Assembly: GCA_019155205.2 (NCBI GenBank)
Contig: JAHNZQ020000079.1
Location: forward strand, 13,001-53,397
Direction: 5' to 3'
Length of the DNA stretch: 40,397 nucleotides
Origin: Gracilaria vermiculophylla
Lineage: Eukaryota; Rhodophyta; Florideophyceae; Gracilariales; Gracilariaceae
The translations under genes were made by a program, and so were the position numbers. How positions within the stretch are numbered: position 1 is the first letter of the stretch; each line of letters opens with the position of its first letter. The notes under the pieces are model-generated. The model was not told the origin of the DNA and did no database searches. It was given only the letters and a program-made list of their open reading frames with translations. Positions 33,164-40,397 of the stretch are shown here, piece after piece.

Positions 33164-33584
33164 GTATTAACTGGCTATGAATATGACCTTGTACATATTT
33201 TACTGTAAGTATATAAGAAAATGGTACATGAATTTAAAAAACAGCCTTGATCTAAGGTAGTGATTGAAATGCTGAGTCAAATGGTTTTAATTTCAAGTAT
33301 CTGAAGGAAAAAAAGCAGCGTGTTTTGAAAAATATGACGCACAATTTCCAAATGCTTTTTATTTTTTAAACTCAAAATTGAACTGTAATCAGGAAAGGAA
33401 ATGTCAACGTAGAGTAATCAAAATTGCGTATTTTGGAGAGCCTGACGGTATCTCACACTTTTGAGACGCTCTGTGTCTAACACTTAAGTTTGGTTGTTAC
33501 CGTATTTCACGTACTAGTGCATTTCAAGAAAATATGACCAACGCCAAAATACAGCTTGTGATCGACATGCTTCTCTTTTCTTCT
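33164..33584. other. AT-rich spacer
   Basis: No gene, repeat or site that I can support. Confidence 0.3.
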
Positions 33585-35031
33585 AGGGCAGTCTACACAG
33601 TACAGTGGGAAATGAAACCCAAGCACTAAAATAGACGCTACATTATCCATAAAATATTTGCGTAACATTGCAAAAATAAAAAGTAATTTAATTGCTGTTC
33701 AAAAAGATAGGTCCATTTTTGGTACACGTTAGATATTTAACTCTCAACGGCTACTAGTATTCCAAAACATTTTTACCTACAAAAAAAGATTTTCTACCAC
33801 TATTAAATCATTTCAAAAATGAAGAAGCACATCTCATTATGGGTAAAGGTAAGCAACTATCTGAAAAAGAAGAAGGAAAAACTGCAGCACTATCTAGCGT
33901 GGGTGAAATCTGCAGAAACACTTCCAAAGCACTAGGAAGGTGTAAAACCGTTGTCTTCTACTATCTAAAGAAGAAAAACGATTATTGAAAGTCGTAAAGC
34001 CCGGGAAGGCCGAAGATAAAGATTGCAGCAATTGCGCAACGGGGGGTTCGTGAAGCAGTGAAAGTATCCAAATCATCCAATTCTATTCATCAACCATTCC
34101 ATCTGTTTGTCAGAGCTTATACCATTCGCAGAACATTGAATCAACATCCAAAAATAAAATATGAAAAGAAGAAATGCACTCCTTTACTAACGGTGAAACA
34201 CAAAAGAATGGGAATGGAACGGGAAAAGGCGTTTGTCACATTGAAAGACTCACAGTGATATGGAATAATATTTAGCGATTATAGGGAGGTTAATTTGGAT
34301 AGCCCAGATGGTTTGAAGTGCTACTGGAACTATATAAGGACGCAGGAATTGTTTTTCTAAATGTCAGAATGGAGGTGGTTCTTTAATGATTTGGGAAGCA
34401 CTTTGTAACAATGTAAAAACAAATATAGCCGTTCTTCGTGGTACACGGAATTCAAAGGACTACACCAACAACATGTACTGGTTTTTAGTACTGCTTGCGT
34501 TTGAAATCTATGTTCTTCATTGTAAATTTCTGCCAGAATTTGCCTCTATGCATACCGCAAACCACACAAAATTATGGTTTCAAAACCAATAATATTGAGG
34601 AAATTGAGTGGCCTCCGCGCTCTCAGGATCTTTATCGAATCGAGAATCTGTGAAGGATATTGGCGCGCAAAGTTCATTGCGATGGAAGGCAACTTAACAC
34701 TGTCAAAGAGTTGCAGAATACTTTTACGCAGGAATGGAATTCCATTCAGAAGGAAACGTTACATAGTTTTGTTAAATCTATGCAGAACGGTTGCGTTGGA
34801 GTCCTACAGAACGCTGGTAGGAAGGCCAAGTATTTAACGTACTGCAACGCGGAAATAAAGCACTCTTAATATTGGTGGACCTCTCATTTTGCACAGCTAT
34901 AAATTCGAAATTCTTATCTCATTCAAAAGTCATTTTGGGGGTTTCATTTAGAGCAGATGAATATAAATTGCAGTGCGTTTCCAAGACATATCACTCCTCA
35001 AAAGTGCGCCAAAACTGTACTGTAGACTAGA
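33585..35031 (+). mobile_element. Tc1/mariner-like element 1, degraded
   Basis: Length ~1.45 kb fits the family. Ends: AGTCTACACAGTACAGT (33590-33606) and ACTGTACTGTAGACT (35014-35028), inverted with a 2-base gap, each bordered by TA. A further AAATGAAACCC word is shared just inside both ends. Inside, a broken transposase starts ~33839 (GKGKQLSEKEEGK, then a helix-turn-helix region with SPGRPK-type hook in part). Later blocks: IIFSD with first Asp and NLDSPDGLKCYWNYIR (~34260-34335), and WPPRSQDLYRIENL with the Glu region (~34612-34653). The C-terminus is CVGVLQNAGRKAKY. Many indels and stops; a TGG-to-TGA change follows IENL. Nonfunctional. Confidence 0.75.
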
Positions 35032-35127
35032 TTTTGCACATAGTCTATGTAGAATCGGTTCAAAAAGATATAATCACCGTCTTCTTTATAGTAAAAAAGG
35101 GCTCAAGGCCCGCCACTTTCCTAGCAA

Positions 35128-36111
35128 GAACAGCTTCGAATCGTTGAGTTAAACGCCGAGAGACATTCTAACAGTGCTATCGCTAAAAATATAAAGCGTT
35201 CTAGGGTCACAATTGCTACTTTTCTCAAAAACCCGACTCTTTATGGCTTAAAACGATCTCCTGGACGCCCAAAGAAGCTTAGCCCAGCAGAGAAGAGAGG
35301 AATTAAAAGGGAGTTGTGCAAAAGGAAAAGTATCGTGCAAAAAAAGTGGAATTAATCTCAATCTCAACGTTTCTAAATCTACTATACGAAGGCAGATAAA
35401 CAGCACAAATTCATTTAAATATAGAAAAATGAAAAAAAAATTCTTTCTCCAAGACCATCACAAGCAGAAAAAAGGTTGACTGGTGTGCTGAAAAAGACTA
35501 CTGGAAAAAGGAAAGGGAAACTGTTATTTTTACTGATGAAAAAGTTGAATTTGGACGGACCAGACTGCTACAAATTTAATGGCCACGATCTTCGTAAGAA
35601 ACGTCATGAGTTCTATACCAGGCATTCAGGTGGAGGCTCTGTAAGGGTTTGGGCAGGCCTTTCTAGAAAAGGTCTAACGGAAATTGCCTTTATTGGAACC
35701 AACAGGAATGCGGAAAAATATCAAGAAGTACTATAAAATTATTTGCTACCGTTTGGTTTATGTTTTCATGAAGAAAATTTCATCGTTCAACAAGATAATG
35801 CGCCTGTACACATTTTATCTTTATTCAAAAATTGGGTACAGGAGTCTGAAGAATCTGTTTTAGAGTGGCCGGCGCGCTCACCAGAATTGAACCCAATTGA
35901 AATCGTTTTGGGACTGCTGGCGAGGATGGTTAACGCGCATGGAAGGCTATTTCAAACAGTTTTTGAACTCAAAAACTGTATTAAAAACTGCTGGAAATCT
36001 ATAACAGTTTCAACTGTGGAAAAGATCAATTCGATGCCAAAACGTTGCATTAGCGTTATACAGCAAAAAGGATGCAAAATAAACTATTGCGCGTCGCGCA
36101 GTAAAAATTAG
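35128..36111 (+). pseudogene. Tc1-type DD34E transposase, element 2
   Basis: N-terminal helix-turn-helix at 35128-35280 (RIVELNAERHSNSAIAKN, then YGLKRSPGRPKKL). The middle is frame-broken (TAA in the middle plus indels). The catalytic domain is split: TDEK (first Asp, ~35530) is one frame off the following NLDGPDCYKFNGHDL, indicating a one-base indel. From 35476 the frame continues to TAA 36109-36111 with one TAA at 35734 after YQEVL. Second Asp is in QQDNAPVH, Glu in SPELNPIE, with 34 residues between: DD34E. The C-terminus IQQKGCKINY matches the end of element 1. It would cut and paste at TA sites if intact. No convincing terminal repeats found; the edges are estimated as ~35050-36260. Confidence 0.82.
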
Positions 36112-36647
36112 TTATTGCTGATCATATGTTTTTGAAACGGTATTTTGACTTTATTTTTTTCTGAAACCTATTTTTATGGGCGTACAGTATACATTTGGTA
36201 GTTATTTGAGATTTCACAGCATGTCGTATGTTTTTGAATCAGTCTGTACTACACTGAGCGTGATACTGTATGTGCTTTTTGGTTAAACATAACCTTGCAT
36301 ACTCGCTTTGCGTTCAGTTTCTAGGGGGACCTATCGTTATGCACAGCACCGGCTTATTTCACCAAATAACCACGAACAATCAACTTGGTTTTTGCGAAAT
36401 CCCCTCATTGATAGAAATTTCGGGGCAGTGCGAATTAAGAACTATGGTGTGAAAAACCTTGCAATTGCACCTTTTGAACGGCGGGGTTAAAAACCCTGCA
36501 GCTGTACCTTTCTTTTTATAAGATGGAAAGCAGCGCCGGTATTTTACTTTCGTTTTACAGGGTGAAAAACCCCACTACACAGTTGAAAACCAACTCTACG
36601 CAATCGTAAACCTCATTCAGGCATTCGAATATTTATCGTCTGTGTGC
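36112..36647. other. AT-rich flank of element 2 and upstream region of the 657-codon gene
   Basis: No gene. The left part is probably the 3' end of the Tc1 element. The part near 36440-36600 has several GGTTAAAAACC/GTGAAAAACC words in loose repetition. Confidence 0.4.
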
Positions 36648-36654
36648 TATATAA
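36648..36654 (+). promoter_or_regulatory. TATA box for the 657-codon gene
   Basis: TATATAA about 210 bases upstream of the ATG at 36865, followed by a pyrimidine-rich stretch (36660-36705) where transcription could start. Confidence 0.4.
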
Positions 36655-36864
36655 CTGTTGGATTTTCTTTTGCCGAAGAGAATCGTTCCGTTCCTTCCCT
36701 TTCCTTGAGTAAGGGGGCACTCACGTGTTGGCACGCTTTTCAATTTCGAAGTCACCCTGCAGTGTCAATCCCATAAGAAAAAAGGACATCATCAAAGTTT
36801 TGTACTCACCTCGCACCATAGGGGAGACTGACCTTGGAAAGTTTCAGGTGTTTCATACTCCACC

Positions 36865-38838
36865 ATGTCCGCGTTCATTGGAAGTCCCGGTACCAAATTT
36901 CAACCATTTTCAGTAGTGTTCACGTCCATGAATACGAAAGAAGAAGACACAAATTCTGCATGGAGTTCTCATTTCAAACAATTAATAGACGGGATGGGAC
37001 TTGCACTTCGATATCATAATATGGGAGTAAGAGAATTTTTAGCTTTGAACAGCATTTGCAATCAAAGAGAGTTTGACCTCACAACGTATTTGTCAGGAAG
37101 ACAAGGCCCGGAAGCTATGAAAGAGTACGAAGGTCTTGATACCGACATAGAATTGCGTGTACTTGGGAAACGTTCAACAAAAGAGCTCCATTATTTTGAA
37201 CATTTTCAATTAGCCCTCCAAGTCATTATGTCGGCTATACTGAGCCGACAGGTAGATGAAGAATATGTTCTCCGGTGTTCAAGCCTAAAAGAAGAAGACT
37301 TCGGAGGAATACTAAACGTTCAAATGGAAACATTGGGTTTCTTTGTTGTCGACATACCAAGCCTTTGTGGCATGCGAGATTTCTTGCGAGTCGATAATGG
37401 GCGTCCTAAACTTGTTAAAGACAGAGACTGCAGCTTCTTACTCGGTGATAGCGGAAAATCTTCATCTTTTCGGAAATGGACTCCGGAGATAGGGAAAGAA
37501 ATATCTTCCAAAACTGATGAAATGGCTTACGTTGCATATACTGTGATTCCTTTATATGACGGCAGTTTTCTGGACAAGAGTAATGTGGAAGAAATATATG
37601 TAACCGCCTGGGTCACGCGTGCCATTGTAAGCGGAATCGCTACAAAAAAGGCAGATGATAGTACCTTTAGAGGAGTATACTACGAATGGGCGCATTTTGA
37701 CAGACGACTTGATAACTGTCTTTCATACAGACTTCACGCCGGAACTACTCTAATTGTTCCAGCATCAACTGTTGTAAGTTTCAAGGGCTCTTTGGTACAT
37801 AATGTGCGGGTCTTTGGAACAGTCATGAAAGCTTGGACAACTTCTAAACAAAAAGAAATAATTCTTCAACACAAATGGGATAATATAGAAGAATCTTGCG
37901 AACGAAAAAAGCTTTTTTTTGGAAGTACATATCCCAAACCAAAGAGCAAAGATCTAAAAAAGATGAACAGCGCCTGGCTTGAAAATGTACGTATGAGCGT
38001 TGGGGCGGTCCCATCGTTGAAGAGTTTGCATCCAATGTGCACCAACAGACAGCAAAGTCTAAATGTAATTGAAGAGACTCTTGACTCGACTTGCACCAGT
38101 CTTGGAGAAATTCTAAAAAATAATCCAACGATAGTCGTCCGTCAAAATAGAAAAACAACGTTCAAACATGGAGAACTAGAAGCCCAAGACGGATGGCTTG
38201 TTGAAGGTATTCCGTACGCAAGGCTTTTTCAATGCTCCCATCGTTCAGATACCGCTCACCATGAACTAAATCTTTCAGACGTGAATTTCAATGCACTCAG
38301 AACAAAACGTCCACCAGGAGTAGAAGACATGGAAAGTGATAGTGATATAAATGAAGACGCCAGTGATTCATCGCAGAGTGAAAAAAGAAAAATGGAAGAC
38401 GGAAAAACACCATTTAATGAAATTGGACATCAAATGAAGGCCATTAGAAATGATTATAAAAAAGGAATCTCCATTAGCAAGAGTGACGTCCTAAGCGGTG
38501 AAGCTCCACCTAGTCCTGAGAAGAAATACTTGAGAAACTTTGAGTCCGATAAAATACAGCCCAACCTAACTCAAGAAGTGGATGAGAACAATATCGCACA
38601 GAGTCAAGATAATGAGAAGAAAAAAGAAAAAATTGACGCGGATCGCATTCGGAAAGCAATAACTGAAAGTCAGCAAAAGAATTTAACGGAAAAGGATGAG
38701 AAGAAGAAGAAAGTCAGTGTAGTACATCTGGAAAAGGCAGTTTCAGTTTTTGATAGAGATAACAAACGGGGACGTGAAGGTTCTGCAGCTAAGAACAGTA
38801 CAGAAAGTTTTATGCTTAAAAAGCAAAAGAAAAATTAA
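36865..38838 (+). CDS. Intact 657-residue protein of unknown function, nuclear-type tail
   Basis: The only long uninterrupted gene in the window. ATG 36865 sits in CCACCATGTCC, a strong eukaryotic start context; a second in-frame ATG follows at 36928. It ends TAA, with TAG immediately after. Residues ~1-500 look globular: mixed alpha/beta with segments such as FEHFQLALQVIMSAIL and SYRLHAGTTLIVPASTVVSF. The last ~150 residues are highly charged (KKKK, KRKMED, EKKKEK runs, Ser/Asp clusters) with probable nuclear localisation signals ending KKQKKN. No family is recognised. It is intact among broken elements, suggesting recent insertion or selection. A virus-derived or plasmid-derived gene (replication or coat protein) is possible but not shown by any motif. 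No introns are apparent. Confidence 0.75.
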   Translation: MSAFIGSPGTKFQPFSVVFTSMNTKEEDTNSAWSSHFKQLIDGMGLALRYHNMGVREFLALNSICNQREFDLTTYLSGRQGPEAMKEYEGLDTDIELRVLGKRSTKELHYFEHFQLALQVIMSAILSRQVDEEYVLRCSSLKEEDFGGILNVQMETLGFFVVDIPSLCGMRDFLRVDNGRPKLVKDRDCSFLLGDSGKSSSFRKWTPEIGKEISSKTDEMAYVAYTVIPLYDGSFLDKSNVEEIYVTAWVTRAIVSGIATKKADDSTFRGVYYEWAHFDRRLDNCLSYRLHAGTTLIVPASTVVSFKGSLVHNVRVFGTVMKAWTTSKQKEIILQHKWDNIEESCERKKLFFGSTYPKPKSKDLKKMNSAWLENVRMSVGAVPSLKSLHPMCTNRQQSLNVIEETLDSTCTSLGEILKNNPTIVVRQNRKTTFKHGELEAQDGWLVEGIPYARLFQCSHRSDTAHHELNLSDVNFNALRTKRPPGVEDMESDSDINEDASDSSQSEKRKMEDGKTPFNEIGHQMKAIRNDYKKGISISKSDVLSGEAPPSPEKKYLRNFESDKIQPNLTQEVDENNIAQSQDNEKKKEKIDADRIRKAITESQQKNLTEKDEKKKKVSVVHLEKAVSVFDRDNKRGREGSAAKNSTESFMLKKQKKN

Positions 38839-40397
38839 TAGCTGGAAGTCATATAAATGAACTCCACTTAAAACGCCTAAGCAAGAATGTCATATTGATT
38901 TGAAAATATCAAATTCATGCTGTTTATGAAACTGTATGTGTGGAACTGATAAACAGAGAGTGTGCTTTGTCAAGAAACTTGATGGATCTAGTACATTACT
39001 TGCAATACATTCTCTATCTATTTAATTACAAGGTAAAACTATGAACGTCTGAAACCTATTCCTATGTTTCTGTATCTCGCACTGAGAACTGATGTTTGAG
39101 CTCCAAAGTATGAAGACGTAAAGAGGATTTTCATTACATCTTACGGAATAAGCAATGAAACAATGTACTCTGAGTTACTTTCCAAGTACACCAAATATAT
39201 ATTTTTACAAATCTGAAGCGTACAGATAAAAAGTAATGCAAAAGTTTTAATGTGCAAGCCCGTTCCTGGTGGTTTGAGCAAGGGAATCAGCTTTTCCAAA
39301 TGACAAGGATAAGCGAACCTATCTCTTGCTCCACGGCAATTTCCGGAGAGTGTTAATTCACAAGTATCTCCACCACCATCGACCGGATAACGATTAAAAT
39401 GTAGAGTTGCGAAGTGGAAAAAAGGAATGGCGGAGGTTTCGTTTTTTGTTTAATTGGATATGTTTCTCATCGATGAAGGGATTCGGTATTCGATCCGTTG
39501 CTGAAACTATAGGGTGACTATGGTTTTCGTTTTGACCATTCCACTTACCATAATAATTTTCATCTTCGGGGGGTTCACCGTGGGACAACGGCCTCTGTCT
39601 ACCGTGCTAAAAATAAAACACATAGTTCGAGGGACATTCGCGAACTGCTGTGGTTGCGCTCACGAGTATCTTAGATTCCGCCCTGACTCGGCGGTTGGCA
39701 CGTCTCTGGGTGGCCCTCTACTTCTCCCGACGTTCCGCATCTTCATTTCTCAGTACCGTGGCAACCTCCCAAATGCATAAATCACACGAGAACTCCGGTT
39801 ATAAGTCCCTGTCGCTTCTAGAAGGATAGGCACACTTTTGCAGCACGTAAACATAGGAATCTTTAAAATTCCACTCTGTATTTAAGCGAAAGATAAGACT
39901 TTGGCTTGGCATAGCAATTTGTCGTGATATTCACTCAGAGCACTTCTTTCTTATGTAACTCGTTAGGGAGAGATCTGAACGTCATTGTGTGCTTCAGCAC
40001 GCTATTCATTTCAAAACTTGTCATCTACCTATTTAGAAACATCACCTACAATCTTGCGTTCTCCCACATTGGCCTGTTATATTTAGCTTTGGAACATTTC
40101 CATATGTAATCATTCAAATGGTCATTATTGTAACGATACATTTGGAAATGGAAGAAGCCGTTCTTCTCAGCCTTTCCTACTGTAGTGCAACGCCCCGTCG
40201 AGGGTCTACCGCATCAGCGGACGTCATAAGTATTTCATCCGCTCCCGGCTGCCACAACCGTGGTTATGAAGAGTATTAGCTTCACTAGCCCCATTTGGGG
40301 GTGTCCCTAGGAAGGGTAGTAATTGTGGCCTCGTGTGCCGATATTGGCCCGATGGCGGGTGCGCCGTGACAAGCCTGCCACGGTAGCCCATCTGTAC
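38839..40397. other. No supported gene; GC-rich segment at the end
   Basis: About 1.5 kb without a convincing gene. The ORFs are short and without motifs; one 88-codon plus-strand ORF (39514-39780) has a hydrophobic start but no support. From ~40190 the composition becomes GC-rich with many GCC/GGC words, unlike the AT-rich part before it. It may be the start of another repeat that continues beyond the window. Confidence 0.4.

Noticed and set aside
39514..39780. 88-codon ORF with a hydrophobic start
   Set aside because: No homologous motif, no promoter or start context, and the surrounding region is non-coding in character.
1..40397. CRISPR array
   Set aside because: The tandem repeats here have no conserved repeat-unique spacer pattern and the setting is eukaryotic.

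Overview
This window looks like repeat-rich nuclear DNA from a eukaryote, probably a protist or alga. It has no operons, rRNA or recognisable bacterial genes. It is dominated by nested, decayed retrotransposons and DNA transposons with TATA boxes, tandem repeats and a tRNA-like SINE remnant. A TE-rich marine alga, perhaps a red alga, is only a guess; nothing here fixes the species. Only one long gene is fully open (36865-38838).

Layout. (1) 332-7206: two tandem, same-strand copies of a gene ending in a Ulp1/C48-like cysteine protease domain. The first copy is badly decayed; the second is nearly full length with in-frame stops and one frame change. (2) 10158-7328, minus strand: a large tyrosine-recombinase gene converging on the protease gene. 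It has one frame change and five in-frame stops, all TAG. (3) 10.2-13.6 kb: non-coding DNA with hairpins, a tRNA-like SINE remnant, a degenerate minisatellite, a 50-bp tandem repeat and four copies of a 170-260 bp repeat. (4) 13593-14671: a broken plus-strand ORF with a papain-like-protease-like C-terminus. (5) 15332-33163: a nested block. Two related LTRs (15332-16197 and 32669-33163) flank two partial, overlapping Ty3/gypsy copies transcribed leftward. Between the gypsy parts lie a truncated Ty1/copia element (~20-23.45 kb) and a piggyBac-like transposase remnant (23.5-24.1 kb). Both gypsy copies carry an extra ORF on the strand opposite to pol, between integrase and the 3' LTR. (6) 33.58-36.26 kb: two adjacent Tc1/mariner relatives, one with recognisable inverted ends and the other with a DD34E signature. 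(7) 36865-38838: an intact 657-codon gene of unknown function with a TATA box upstream and a good start context. (8) 38.84-40.4 kb: no supported gene.

How the parts fit. The protease and recombinase genes meet tail to tail with 121 bp between them, and pieces of the recombinase gene recur elsewhere in the window. They may belong to one large recombinase-driven mobile element, which is the best candidate here for an undescribed system. The gypsy antisense ORF, present in the same place in two diverged copies, is a second candidate. The all-TAG stops in the recombinase, with a CAG/TAG exchange between copies, raise the possibility that UAG is read as glutamine. Ordinary C-to-T decay is the simpler alternative.
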